A DNA stretch of 64,000 nt from an uncultured Paracoccus sp. Its GTDB lineage: Bacteria; Pseudomonadota; Alphaproteobacteria; Rhodobacterales; Rhodobacteraceae. Shown piece after piece: positions 22,001 to 30,699 of the stretch. The notes beneath the pieces were generated by a model that was not told the origin of the DNA, made no database searches, and was given only the letters and a program-made list of their open reading frames with translations. Where the stretch lies: NCBI RefSeq assembly GCF_947487305.1, contig NZ_CANKWH010000004.1, positions 62,001 through 126,000 on the forward strand, read 5' to 3'. How positions within the stretch are numbered: position 1 is the first letter of the stretch; each line of letters begins with the position of its first letter. A program made the translations under genes and the position numbers.

Positions 22001-23554
22001 ATGGACTTGCTGGAAGACGAACCGGGCAGCAATGCCCATGAATTCACCGTCTCGGAAATCTCGGGCGCGGTCAAACGCTCGATTGAGGATCAGTTCGGCC
22101 GCGTCCGGGTGCGGGGCGAGATCGGGCGGGTGTCGCGCCCGTCCTCGGGGCATCTCTATTTCGACCTGAAGGATGACCGCGCGGTGCTGGCCGCGATCAC
22201 CTGGAAGGGGCAGGCGGCAAAGCTGAGCCATCGCCCCGAGGAGGGGATGGAAGTCATCGCCACGGGCCGGCTGACCACCTTCCCCGGCCAGTCGAAATAC
22301 CAGATGATCGTCGACCAGATCGAGCCGGCGGGGGCCGGTGCGCTGATGGCGATGCTGGAGAAACGCCGCAAGGCGCTGGCCGCCGAGGGCCTCTTTGACG
22401 AGGCCCGCAAGCGCCCGTTGCCCTTCCTGCCGCGCGTCATCGGCGTCGTCACCTCGCCCTCGGGCGCGGTGATCCGCGACATCCTGCACCGGCTGCGCGA
22501 CCGCTTTCCGACCCGGGTGCTGATCTGGCCGGTGGCGGTGCAGGGCGAGGGCTGCGCGCCGCAGGTCGCCGCCGCCATCCGGGGTTTCAACGCGCTGCCC
22601 GAGCCCGGGCCGATCCCGCGCCCGGACCTGCTGATCGTGGCGCGGGGCGGCGGCAGTCTCGAGGATCTCTGGGGTTTCAACGAAGAGATCGTGGTGCGGG
22701 CGGCGGCTGACAGCGCCATCCCGCTGATCTCGGCGGTGGGGCACGAGACTGACACCACGCTGATCGATTTCGCCGCCGACCGCCGCGCGCCGACGCCCAC
22801 GGCGGCGGCTGAAATGGCGGTGCCGGTGCGCGCCGATCTGGCCGCGCGCCTGGCCGAGGCCGGCGCCCGCATGGTCCGCGCCAGCGCCCTGCGCATCGAC
22901 CGCCCGCGCCAGCGGCTGCGCGACCTGGCGCGCGTGCTGGGTCGTCCGGCCTCGCTGACCGAACCGGCGCGGCAACGCTTCGATCTCTGGTCCGCGCGGC
23001 TGGAACCGGCCCTGCGCGGCCTCGTGCGCACGCGCCGCCAGCAACTGCAATCGCGCCCCATGCCCGCCGCCACCCTGCGCGGATTTACGGCGGCCAAGCG
23101 CCACGGGCTGGAGCGTCTGGCCACACGCCTTGATGCCGCCAGCAGCCGTCGGCTGGAGCGGCGGCGCGACAGGGTGGAAAGCTTCGGCCACCGGCTCGAC
23201 GCCTCGCTGGCCCGCGTCACCGCGACCACCCGGCGGGCCATTGCCACACAGAACGAGCGGCTGGCCGATCTGAAGCGCCGTCTGGACGCGGCGCCCAAGC
23301 GCGGCATCCAGCAGCGGCGAGAGGCGCTGCTGCGGCTGGACCGGACGCGGCTGACGCTCGGCTATACCGAGACGCTGAAGCGCGGCTTTGCCGTGGTCCA
23401 TGGCCCGAACGGGCTGATCACTTCGGCCGAGGTCGCAGCGCAGATCCCGCGCTTCGAGATCGAATTCGCCGATGGCCGCACCCCCGCGCGCCCCGACACG
23501 CCGCCGAAAGCCGCGAAATCCACAGCGACACCACAGCAGAAATCGCTGTTCTGA
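22001..23554 (+). CDS. xseA: Exodeoxyribonuclease VII large subunit
   Basis: Large subunit of the single-strand-specific exonuclease VII. The 517-residue protein has the N-terminal OB fold (EFTVSEISGAVKRSIEDQFGRVRVRGEIGRVSRPSSGHLYFDLKDD), the catalytic core LLIVARGGGSLEDLWGFNEE with VGHETDTTLIDFAADRRAPTPTAAAE, and a long Arg-rich coiled-coil C-terminus. The coiled-coil part is long compared with the E. coli protein (about 456 residues), which is common in the Rhodobacteraceae. The small subunit gene is not in this window. Confidence 0.95.
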   Translation: MDLLEDEPGSNAHEFTVSEISGAVKRSIEDQFGRVRVRGEIGRVSRPSSGHLYFDLKDDRAVLAAITWKGQAAKLSHRPEEGMEVIATGRLTTFPGQSKYQMIVDQIEPAGAGALMAMLEKRRKALAAEGLFDEARKRPLPFLPRVIGVVTSPSGAVIRDILHRLRDRFPTRVLIWPVAVQGEGCAPQVAAAIRGFNALPEPGPIPRPDLLIVARGGGSLEDLWGFNEEIVVRAAADSAIPLISAVGHETDTTLIDFAADRRAPTPTAAAEMAVPVRADLAARLAEAGARMVRASALRIDRPRQRLRDLARVLGRPASLTEPARQRFDLWSARLEPALRGLVRTRRQQLQSRPMPAATLRGFTAAKRHGLERLATRLDAASSRRLERRRDRVESFGHRLDASLARVTATTRRAIATQNERLADLKRRLDAAPKRGIQQRREALLRLDRTRLTLGYTETLKRGFAVVHGPNGLITSAEVAAQIPRFEIEFADGRTPARPDTPPKAAKSTATPQQKSLF

Positions 23555-23555
23555 C

Positions 23556-23606
23556 CTTCATCTTGGCCCAAATATCCCGCGGGGTCCGGGGGCGCGCAGC
23601 CCCCGG
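23556..23606. repeat. Dispersed 3'-end motif with hairpin between convergent genes
   Basis: Between the xseA stop and the MFS stop, the minus strand carries GGATATTTGG (23568-23577) within a longer motif, and CCGGGGGC (23586-23593) / GCCCCCGG (23599-23606) forms a hairpin. A related GGATATTTGG motif occurs right after the M32 carboxypeptidase stop at 52895-52904. Such stop-proximal motifs seem to recur in this bacterial family. It may end transcription from both sides. Confidence 0.55.
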
Positions 23607-23609
23607 CGC

Positions 23610-24800
23610 TCACAGCGCCCGGCCGCGCCGCGCCAGCCAGATCAGCGCCCCACCGGCCAGTGCGAGGAAGGGGATCATGGCGAGGTTCACCGCCGCCCAG
23701 CCCGCCTCGGGCGAGCCGCCCGAGCAGTTCATCAGCCCGCCCGACGACAGCGAGGCCAGGAACACCCCGCCCATGACGAAGAAGTCGTTCACCCCCTGCA
23801 CCCGGCCGCGCTCGGCCGGGCTATGGGCGGCGGTCAGCATGGCGGTGGCGCCGATATAGCCGAAGTTCCAGCCGATCCCCAGCAGGATCAGCGTGCCGAA
23901 GAAATGCGTCAACTGGACGCCCGAGATGCCGACGATCCCGGCAGCGGCGAGGATGGCCAGACCGATGGCGACGATCCGGGGCGCGCCGAAGCGGTTGATC
24001 AGCGTGCCGGTGAAGAAGCTCGGCGCATACATCGCCAGCACATGGGCGCTGACGATATCGGCGGCATTCGAGGGCTGGAAGCCGCAACCGACCACGGCCA
24101 GCGGCGTCGAGGTCATCACCAGGTTCATCAGCGCATAGGCGACCATGGCGCAGATCATCGCCACGACCACCGTGGGCGTGCGCAGGATCTCGCCCAGGGG
24201 CCGGCCCTGCGGCGCATCGGCGGCGGGGGCTGGCGGTCGGGGGATGTCGAGGAAGGAGAAGAGGATCGGACCCAGGAGGTTCAACCCGACCACCGCCGCA
24301 TAGCTGGCCAGGAACGGCACCGCCGTGATGTCATTGGTCGCGCGAACCAGCGCCGGCCCGATGATCGCGCCCGCCAGTCCGCCGGCCATGACCCAGCTGA
24401 TCGCGCGGGGGGCGAAGTCCGGCGAGGCGGTATCGGTCGCGGCGAAGCGATAGAAGCCCTGGGCCGACATGTAGACCCCGGTCAGCACCGCACCCGACAT
24501 GAAGATCCAGAACGAGCCGAGCCACAGCCCCGTCGCCTGGATCATCGCGCCGATGGCGCCCGCGACCACCGCAAGGATGAAGCCCGCGCGCCGCCCGTGC
24601 CGCTGCATGAACCCGGCCAGCGGCCGCGCGGTCAGGGCCGAGCCCAGAATGATCATCGAGATCGGCAGGGTGGCGATGCAGGGATTGGGTGCCAGCATCT
24701 GCCCGGCCAGCCCGCCGATGATGAAATTCACCGGCAGCTGTGCGCCCAGCACCGCCTGCGCCGCCACCAGCACCGCGACATTGCGACGGGCTCTGTCCAT
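23610..24800 (-). CDS. Major facilitator superfamily transporter
   Basis: A 396-residue protein with 12 predicted membrane segments in two sets of six and the MFS loop-2 signature region (ALTARPLAGFMQRHGRRAGFI). The substrate cannot be read from the sequence; the closest style is the YfcJ/YhhS-like or drug-exporter groups of Rhodobacteraceae. It is a single gene, convergent with xseA. Confidence 0.85.
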   Translation of the reverse strand: MDRARRNVAVLVAAQAVLGAQLPVNFIIGGLAGQMLAPNPCIATLPISMIILGSALTARPLAGFMQRHGRRAGFILAVVAGAIGAMIQATGLWLGSFWIFMSGAVLTGVYMSAQGFYRFAATDTASPDFAPRAISWVMAGGLAGAIIGPALVRATNDITAVPFLASYAAVVGLNLLGPILFSFLDIPRPPAPAADAPQGRPLGEILRTPTVVVAMICAMVAYALMNLVMTSTPLAVVGCGFQPSNAADIVSAHVLAMYAPSFFTGTLINRFGAPRIVAIGLAILAAAGIVGISGVQLTHFFGTLILLGIGWNFGYIGATAMLTAAHSPAERGRVQGVNDFFVMGGVFLASLSSGGLMNCSGGSPEAGWAAVNLAMIPFLALAGGALIWLARRGRAL

Positions 24801-24873
24801 GCGCGCGAAACCTTTTCGACAGTTTATCGCGCCGGACCATGCCCGGTTTCAGAACCGGCGTAAACCGCTGACC

Positions 24874-25518
24874 TCAGCTTTGCCGCAGGGCCGCGGCAGC
24901 GCGCGAACGACCCTCGATGGCGTCCCAGTTGCCGGCGCTGACATCGGCATCGGTGACGATCCAGCTGCCGCCGACGCAGATCACGTTGGGCAGGCTCAGG
25001 TAGCTCTGGGCGTTCTGGGGCGAGACGCCGCCGGTGGGGCAGAACTTGGCGCGGGGCAGGGGACCCGACAGCGATTTCAGCGCCGGGGCGCCGCCGACCG
25101 ACTCGGCGGGGAAGAATTTCAGCATGTCATAGCCCGCATCCAGCGCCCGCATGATCTCGGACGCGGTAGCGCAGCCGGGCAGCAAGGGCAGGCCGATCTC
25201 GCTGCAGGCATCGATCAGCCGGTCGGTCAGGCCGGGCGAGACGGCGAAGGTCGCGCCTGCATCCTGCGCGCGTTTGGCATCATCGGGGGTCAGCACGGTG
25301 CCGGCACCGACATGGCCGCCTTCGACCTTGCTCATGGCGCGGATGGCGTCCAGCGCGGCCTCGGTCCGCAGCGTGATCTCCAGAACCGGCGTGCCGCCCG
25401 TCACCAGCGCCTGCGCCAGATCGGCAGCGCTGGCGGCGTTCTTGATGACGATGACCGGGATCACCGGGGCAAGTTCGCACAGCGCGCGGGATTTCTGCGA
25501 TTGCTCTTGCGGGGTCAT
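24874..25518 (-). CDS. eda: 2-dehydro-3-deoxy-phosphogluconate aldolase
   Basis: Class I aldolase of the Entner-Doudoroff pathway, splitting KDPG into pyruvate and glyceraldehyde 3-phosphate. The 214-residue protein has the catalytic Glu48 (LEITLRT), the Schiff-base Lys134 (DMLKFFPAE) and the phosphate motif CPTGGVSPQNA. KDPG aldolases can also cleave 4-hydroxy-2-oxoglutarate to pyruvate and glyoxylate, which would be relevant to the glyoxylate cycle encoded further on. No edd gene lies beside it. A long upstream frame extension is a shadow. Confidence 0.93.
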   Translation of the reverse strand: MTPQEQSQKSRALCELAPVIPVIVIKNAASAADLAQALVTGGTPVLEITLRTEAALDAIRAMSKVEGGHVGAGTVLTPDDAKRAQDAGATFAVSPGLTDRLIDACSEIGLPLLPGCATASEIMRALDAGYDMLKFFPAESVGGAPALKSLSGPLPRAKFCPTGGVSPQNAQSYLSLPNVICVGGSWIVTDADVSAGNWDAIEGRSRAAAALRQS

Positions 25519-25756
25519 GGCAGCACCTTTCCGGATGGGTTCGGCCCGCAAATTGCGCCCATCGGTGCATCGATGCAAGGGCTGGGGTGCGAAAACTGTG
25601 ACCGCTAACATGAATGCTGGCAGATGGGTCACAGGGGCGCTACCGGGCCGGTCCGTCGCGGCAATGTCGCTTTGCGCCATCCATCTGACGCAAATGCGCG
25701 GCTGACCCCTCGCCGGGCGACATAGGAGAGGGCCAAGACAGACAGGAGACCCGAGC

Positions 25757-27313
25757 ATGGATGACGCAACCGAACGCACAGCAAGGGCCGGCGGCCGCAG
25801 AAGCGGGGGCGGCGCCACGCGCCGGGCCGAGCGCACCGCGACCCATATCGAATTCTCGCGCTTCATCACCCGCAACATCCCCAATCTCGAGATCCTGAAC
25901 GACGAGGCCATCGAGATCATCGAGGCCAATGCCGAAACGGTGCTGCAAGAGATCGGCGTCAATTTCGTCGACAATCCGGGCGCGCTGCGGCTGTGGAAAG
26001 AAGCCGGGGCCGATGTCGATGGCGAACGCGTGCGCATCCCGAAGGGTCTGGCGCGCCAGCTCTGCCGGACCGCGCCGTCGCAGTTCACCCAGCACGCCCG
26101 CAACCCCGACCGCAATGTCGAGATCGGCGGCAAGAACCTGGTCCTCGCCCCGGTCTATGGCCCGCCCTTCGTGCGCGATCAGGCCGGTGGCCGTCGCTAT
26201 GCCACCATCGCCGACTTCCGCAACTTCGTGAAGCTGGGCCAGATGTCGAAATGGCTGCACCATTCCGGCGGCACGGTCTGCGAACCGACCGATGTGCCGG
26301 TGAACAAACGCCATCTGGACATGCTGCACGCGCATATGACGCTGTCGGACAAGCCCTACATGGGTTCGGTCACCGAAGCCTCGCGGGCGGCGGATTCGGT
26401 CGAGATGTCGAAGCTTCTGTTCGGCGATGACTTCGTCGATCAGAACACGGTGATGACGAGCCTCATCAACATCAACTCGCCCCTGACCTTCGACGGCATC
26501 ATGATGGGCGCGCTGGAGGTCTATGCCAAGGCCAATCAGGCCGCGATCATCAGCCCGTTCATCGTCGGCGGCGCCATGGCCCCGGTCAGCGTCGCGGGCA
26601 CGCTGACGCAGGTTCTGGCCGAGGTGCTGGCGGGCGTGGCCTATAGCCAGCTGGTGCGCAAGGGCGCGCCGGTGATCTTTGGCGCCTTCGTCACCTCGAT
26701 CGACATGAACTCGGGCGCGCCCACCTTCGGAACGCCCGAGGCGGCGCAGATCACCCTTGGCGCGGGCCAGCTGGCGCGGCGCCTGGGGCTGCCCTATCGC
26801 TCGGCCGGGTCGTTCTGCGGCTCGAAGCTGCCGGATGCGCAGGCGGCCTATGAGACGGCGAACAGCCTCAACATCGGCCTGATGTCGGGGGTGAACTTCA
26901 TGCTGCACGCCTGCGGCTGGCTCGAGGGCGGGCTGGTCAGCTCCTACGAGAAATTCGTCATGGACGCCGATCAGCTGGGCATTCTGCATCGGCTGGCGGC
27001 AGGGGTGGATATTTCTGAGAACGGTCAGGCCATGGGGGCCATCCGCGAGGTCGGCCCGGGCGGTCACTATCTGGGCTCGGCCCATACCCAGGCCAATTTC
27101 AAGGAAGCCTTCTGGCGCACCGGGGTTCTGGACTACAAACCCTACGAGACCTGGGAAGAAGAGGGCGCCCGCGACACCGCGACGCTGGCCGCGCTGAAGG
27201 TCAAGAAGATGCTGGGCGAGTACCAGGCCCCGGATCTGGACCCGGCCAAGGCCGAGGCGCTGGCGGATTACGTGGCGCGCAAGAAGGCTGCGGTGCCTGA
27301 CAGCTTCATGTGA
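25757..27313 (+). CDS. Trimethylamine methyltransferase (MttB) family protein, non-pyrrolysine
   Basis: A 518-residue protein of the MttB superfamily: THIEFSRFITRNIPNLEILNDEAIEIIEANAETVLQEIGVNF at the N-terminus, GGTVCEPTDVP, and a TIM-barrel body with SAGSFCGSKLPDAQAAYE. Archaeal MttB has an in-frame TAG read as pyrrolysine; this gene has none, so it belongs to the large non-Pyl group whose studied members demethylate glycine betaine, proline betaine or carnitine to a corrinoid protein. No corrinoid-protein gene is next to it. The substrate is unknown. GACAGGAGA precedes the ATG. It stands alone between eda and rpsB. Confidence 0.85.
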   Translation: MDDATERTARAGGRRSGGGATRRAERTATHIEFSRFITRNIPNLEILNDEAIEIIEANAETVLQEIGVNFVDNPGALRLWKEAGADVDGERVRIPKGLARQLCRTAPSQFTQHARNPDRNVEIGGKNLVLAPVYGPPFVRDQAGGRRYATIADFRNFVKLGQMSKWLHHSGGTVCEPTDVPVNKRHLDMLHAHMTLSDKPYMGSVTEASRAADSVEMSKLLFGDDFVDQNTVMTSLININSPLTFDGIMMGALEVYAKANQAAIISPFIVGGAMAPVSVAGTLTQVLAEVLAGVAYSQLVRKGAPVIFGAFVTSIDMNSGAPTFGTPEAAQITLGAGQLARRLGLPYRSAGSFCGSKLPDAQAAYETANSLNIGLMSGVNFMLHACGWLEGGLVSSYEKFVMDADQLGILHRLAAGVDISENGQAMGAIREVGPGGHYLGSAHTQANFKEAFWRTGVLDYKPYETWEEEGARDTATLAALKVKKMLGEYQAPDLDPAKAEALADYVARKKAAVPDSFM

Positions 27314-27669
27314 GGTCGTGCAGCAGGCCCGGCCCGATGCGCGGGCGCAGCCCGCCGGGCCGGCGGCCGACCGCCCCCTCGGGCGGCCGCCTTGGTGATG
27401 CCGCGCGCCGAACAACCGTTCGATGTGATGGCGCCATAAAGGTGCGTTGATCAGCCGGTTCAGCGGCCACCCGGCGGTCGCCCGCCGGCCCTGCCCAGAA
27501 GCTTGAACAAACCCGATCTAAAGTGCTTGCATCCGCGCCCGTCCCGGCCTACATGCAGCGCACTTCACAGGCAGAGGCGGGCCAGTGCGGGAGAAATCCG
27601 CATGCGGTCCACCGGTTGGGGCAACTGCCCTGAATCCTCTGCCAAGGCGCAAACCGGAAAGGACATGGA
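27314..27669 (+). promoter_or_regulatory. Intergenic region and leader of rpsB-tsf
   Basis: The 356-base gap holds a G+C-rich hairpin just after the methyltransferase gene (CCGCCC-cctc-GGGCGG at about 27370-27387) with no T-tract, and a good promoter: TTGCAT at 27527-27532, 17 bases, then TACATG at 27550-27555. The transcript would have a leader of about 110 bases before rpsB, room for the autogenous S2 control known in other bacteria. No open frame is convincing. Confidence 0.55.
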
Positions 27670-28467
27670 ATGGCGCTTCCCGAATTCACCATGCGTCAGC
27701 TCTTGGAAGCTGGCGTTCACTACGGTCACCAAACCCAGCGGTGGAATCCCCGCATGGGCCAGTATATCTATGGCGACCGCAACGGCATCCACATTCTGGA
27801 CCTGACCCAGACCGTCCCGATGCTGGACCAGGCGCTGCGCGTCATCCGCGACACCGTTGCCAAGGGCGGCCGCGTGCTGTTCGTCGGCACCAAGCGGCAG
27901 GCGCAGAAATCGGTCGCGGAAGCTGCCGAGAAATCGGCGCAGTTCTACATGAACCACCGCTGGCTGGGTGGCACGCTGACCAACTGGAAAACCGTGTCGC
28001 AGTCGATCAACCGTCTGAAGGCCATCGACGAGACGATGGAATCGGGCGCCGAGGGCATGACCAAGAAAGAGCGTCTGGGTCTTGAGCGCGAGCAGGCCAA
28101 ACTGCAGGCCTCGCTTGGTGGGATCCGCGAAATGGGCGGTCTGCCGGACCTGCTGTTCGTCATCGACGTGAACAAGGAAGACCTGGCCATCCTGGAAGCC
28201 AAGAAGCTGGGCATCCCGGTCGTCGCGGTGGTCGATACCAACTGCTCGCCCGAAGGCGTGGACTACATCATCCCGGGCAACGATGACGCCGCACGCGCCA
28301 TCGCGCTCTATACCGACCTGGCCAGCCGCGCTGCCCTGGACGGCATGTCGGTCCAGATGGGCGCCGCCGGCGTCGACCTGGGCGCGCTGACCGAAGCGCC
28401 GGTCGAGGATCTGGACGACGAAGAAGCCGCCGTTGCTGCCGAAGCGCAGTCGGCTGCCGACGCCTGA
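27670..28467 (+). CDS. rpsB: 30S ribosomal protein S2
   Basis: A 265-residue S2 protein: [58 protein letters not shown] and the conserved [25 protein letters not shown]. It carries an acidic Ala/Glu-rich C-terminal tail longer than in E. coli, usual in Alphaproteobacteria. It is in the classic rpsB-tsf pair, with a hairpin between the genes. Confidence 0.98.
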   Translation: MALPEFTMRQLLEAGVHYGHQTQRWNPRMGQYIYGDRNGIHILDLTQTVPMLDQALRVIRDTVAKGGRVLFVGTKRQAQKSVAEAAEKSAQFYMNHRWLGGTLTNWKTVSQSINRLKAIDETMESGAEGMTKKERLGLEREQAKLQASLGGIREMGGLPDLLFVIDVNKEDLAILEAKKLGIPVVAVVDTNCSPEGVDYIIPGNDDAARAIALYTDLASRAALDGMSVQMGAAGVDLGALTEAPVEDLDDEEAAVAAEAQSAADA

Positions 28468-28529
28468 TCCGACCGTTGTGCCCCTGCGCCCCCGGGCGCG
28501 GGGCCAAGCAACACGACATCTGAATGTCA

Positions 28530-28554
28530 TCAGGCGGGGATATGCCCCGCCTGA
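28530..28554 (+). terminator. Hairpin between rpsB and tsf (no T-tract)
   Basis: TCAGGCGGGG (28530-28539) / CCCCGCCTGA (28545-28554) is a perfect 10-bp stem with a 5-base loop, 27 bases before the tsf ATG. No run of T follows, so it is more likely a partial terminator, RNA processing site or stability element that sets the S2:EF-Ts ratio than a full stop. Confidence 0.55.
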
Positions 28555-28580
28555 CGCATTGATCCGAAGGAGATAATGAC

Positions 28581-29492
28581 ATGGCTATCACCGCTGCGAT
28601 GGTGAAAGAGCTGCGCGAGACCACCGGCGCAGGCATGATGGACGCCAAGAAGGCGCTGACCGAAACCGACGGCAACATGGAAGCCGCCATCGACTGGCTG
28701 CGCACCAAGGGCCTGGCGAAAGCCGCCAAGAAAGCCGACCGCGTTGCCGCCGAAGGTCTGGTGGGCGTGCAGGTGACCGATGGCCGCGGTGTCGCCATCG
28801 AGATCAACTCGGAAACCGACTTCGTCGCCAAGAACGCTGATTTCCAGCAGATCGTGCGCGAGATCAGCGAAGTGGCGCTGGAAACCGCCAATGATGTCGA
28901 GGTGCTGCGCGCCACCCATCTGAACGGCAAGCCGGTTTCGGAAGTCCTGACCGACGCCATCGCCCGCATCGGCGAGAACATGACCCTGCGCCGGATGCAT
29001 GTGCTGGAAGGCGATACCGTCGTCTCCTACGTGCACAACGCCGCCGCCGAAGGCATGGGCAAGATCGGCGTGCTGGTCGCGCTGACCGGTCCGGCCGACA
29101 AGGCGCAGGCCATCGGCAAGCAGTTTGCCATGCACATCGCCGCGACCAACCCCGTCTCGCTGTCGGAAGCCACCATGGACCCGGCCGCGCTGGAGCGTGA
29201 ACTGCAGGTGCAGACCGCCAAGGCGCTGGAAGAGAACGCCGCCTCGGCCAAGCCGAAGCCGGAAGCCGTGATCCAGAACAACATCATTCCCGGCCGGATG
29301 AAGAAATTCGTCGCCGAGAACACGCTGCTGGGCCAGGCCTTCGTCATCAATCCCGACCTGACGGTCGAGCAGGCCGCGAAAGAGGCCGGCGTCGAGATCA
29401 CCGGCTATGCCCGCGTGATGGTCGGCGACGGCATCGAGAAGAAGGAAGAGGATTTCGCTGCCGAGGTCGCCAAGACCCTCAGCGGAAACTGA
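28581..29492 (+). CDS. tsf: Elongation factor Ts
   Basis: Guanine nucleotide exchange factor for EF-Tu. The 303-residue protein has the N-terminal UBA-like domain with both family signatures ([16 protein letters not shown] and [11 protein letters not shown]) and two EF-Tu contact subdomains. AAGGAG lies 7 bases before the ATG. A strong terminator follows the gene. Confidence 0.98.
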   Translation: MAITAAMVKELRETTGAGMMDAKKALTETDGNMEAAIDWLRTKGLAKAAKKADRVAAEGLVGVQVTDGRGVAIEINSETDFVAKNADFQQIVREISEVALETANDVEVLRATHLNGKPVSEVLTDAIARIGENMTLRRMHVLEGDTVVSYVHNAAAEGMGKIGVLVALTGPADKAQAIGKQFAMHIAATNPVSLSEATMDPAALERELQVQTAKALEENAASAKPKPEAVIQNNIIPGRMKKFVAENTLLGQAFVINPDLTVEQAAKEAGVEITGYARVMVGDGIEKKEEDFAAEVAKTLSGN

Positions 29493-29517
29493 TCCTTCCG
29501 ATCGCCTGAACAGAGTG

Positions 29518-29546
29518 ACGCCGGTCCGCAAGGGCCGGCGTTTTTC
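29518..29546 (+). terminator. Rho-independent terminator of rpsB-tsf
   Basis: ACGCCGGTCC (29518-29527) pairs with GGGCCGGCGT (29532-29541) around a GCAA tetraloop, followed by a run of T to 29545. It lies 26 bases after the tsf stop. The 225 bases from here to the luxR stop hold nothing convincing. Confidence 0.9.
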
Positions 29547-29770
29547 GTTGTGCTCGGGCTGCGTGGCTGTTCGCGGGCGCCCGGGTCCGGTCCGGCCCGC
29601 CGTCACCGAAATTGCGATGCAGGCGAGCCTTCCTCCGGTCAGACCGGATACCGCCCAGGCCCGGGGTAATCCGGCCTACGGGCGAGTTCCTGGCACGTCG
29701 AAACGCACCACCACTCACGGAACCCCTAAAGTCTGCACCAGAGTTGCACACATTGAAACTGTGGCAAACC

Positions 29771-30541
29771 TTACCCTGAACCGCCCATTTCCACAGGGCG
29801 AATGAAGATCTGGTTACGCTGATGCGCCTTCAGAATCGCCTGCGCCGTGGTATGGGCATCCAGCGCATCGCGGGCCAGACGCAGGTGTTTCTCGATCGTG
29901 GTCGGCCCGACGCCCAGAATCTCGGCAATCTCGGACACGGTCTTGCCATAGGCCGCCCATTCCACCACCTCGCGCTGGCGCGGGGTTAACCGCGCCCGGC
30001 CCTTGGTCTGGGGCAGGGCGCAGGCGCGCAGGTGGAACACCCCGCTCAGCGCCATGACATCGCGCCCGACCTTCTGCCACAGCGCATCCGCGTCTGCCTG
30101 ATCGGTGCCGTCGCCGGTCGACAGGACGATGGTGCCTGTCACCCGCGCCGAGAGGCCCAGAAGGCTGATCATCTGCCCGGCAAACACCCCGTGCTGGCGC
30201 ATCAGCGCGATAAGCCGCTGGTTGTCCGGGGTCAGGTAGGGCTCGGCCTCGGGGCTGTCGACCCAGTTGCAGGGCAGCGATCCCTCGTTCTCGCGCGACC
30301 ACAGGCCCCAGGGCGACTCGGTCAGGCGCGGGACGGTGCCGTTCAACTCGTCAAGGAAGGCCACCGGGAAGGTCGAGCGCCATTCCAGCTCGTCCGTCAG
30401 CCACAGCCGCGCCATGTCGGCGAAGCGGCGGGCGGAATAGAAGGTATGGGCAAAGCCAAGCTCGCGCATGAGCGTGACGAAGTTGTCCCACAGCTCGTCA
30501 GCCGAACCGGGTGCGAGTAACTTCTCGATCTCGCGACGCAT
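29771..30541 (-). CDS. LuxR-family regulator with autoinducer-binding domain (LuxR solo)
   Basis: A 256-residue protein: N-terminal autoinducer-binding-type domain (about 15-165; ELGFAHTFYSARRFADMARLWLTDELEWRSTF) and a C-terminal LuxR helix-turn-helix (about 188-240; LTPRQREVVEWAAYGKTVSEIAEILGVGPTTIEKHLRLARDALDAHTTAQAI). No luxI-type synthase gene lies in the window, so it is a solo here. Whether it binds an acyl-homoserine lactone cannot be told. It is downstream of opgGHC on the same strand with a 158-base gap, which holds an AT-rich stretch and short inverted repeats, so it probably has its own promoter. Confidence 0.85.
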   Translation of the reverse strand: MRREIEKLLAPGSADELWDNFVTLMRELGFAHTFYSARRFADMARLWLTDELEWRSTFPVAFLDELNGTVPRLTESPWGLWSRENEGSLPCNWVDSPEAEPYLTPDNQRLIALMRQHGVFAGQMISLLGLSARVTGTIVLSTGDGTDQADADALWQKVGRDVMALSGVFHLRACALPQTKGRARLTPRQREVVEWAAYGKTVSEIAEILGVGPTTIEKHLRLARDALDAHTTAQAILKAHQRNQIFIRPVEMGGSG

Positions 30542-30699
30542 AGGGGGGTGGGGCCCTGAACCTGAAAAGGAATTACATGCAAGATATGTATGTTATGACC
30601 GATTGAATGTCATCAGATTCGCGACGATCGCATGACAATTTGCGACGCGCGCTGTCTTGGCGCGCCGCCGTTCGGACATTCGGTTGATTTCGCTTGGGC

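Noticed and set aside
24874-25518. eda without edd as a broken pathway
   Set aside because: The partner gene is often elsewhere on the chromosome; a 64-kb window cannot show absence.
25757-27313. Pyrrolysine reading in the MttB-like gene
   Set aside because: No TAG occurs in frame before the natural stop, so no amber read-through is needed.
29700-29770. Imperfect dyad TTGCACACA ... TGTGGCAA after tsf
   Set aside because: Arms do not match fully and it lies downstream of both neighbouring genes, so no regulatory role can be supported.
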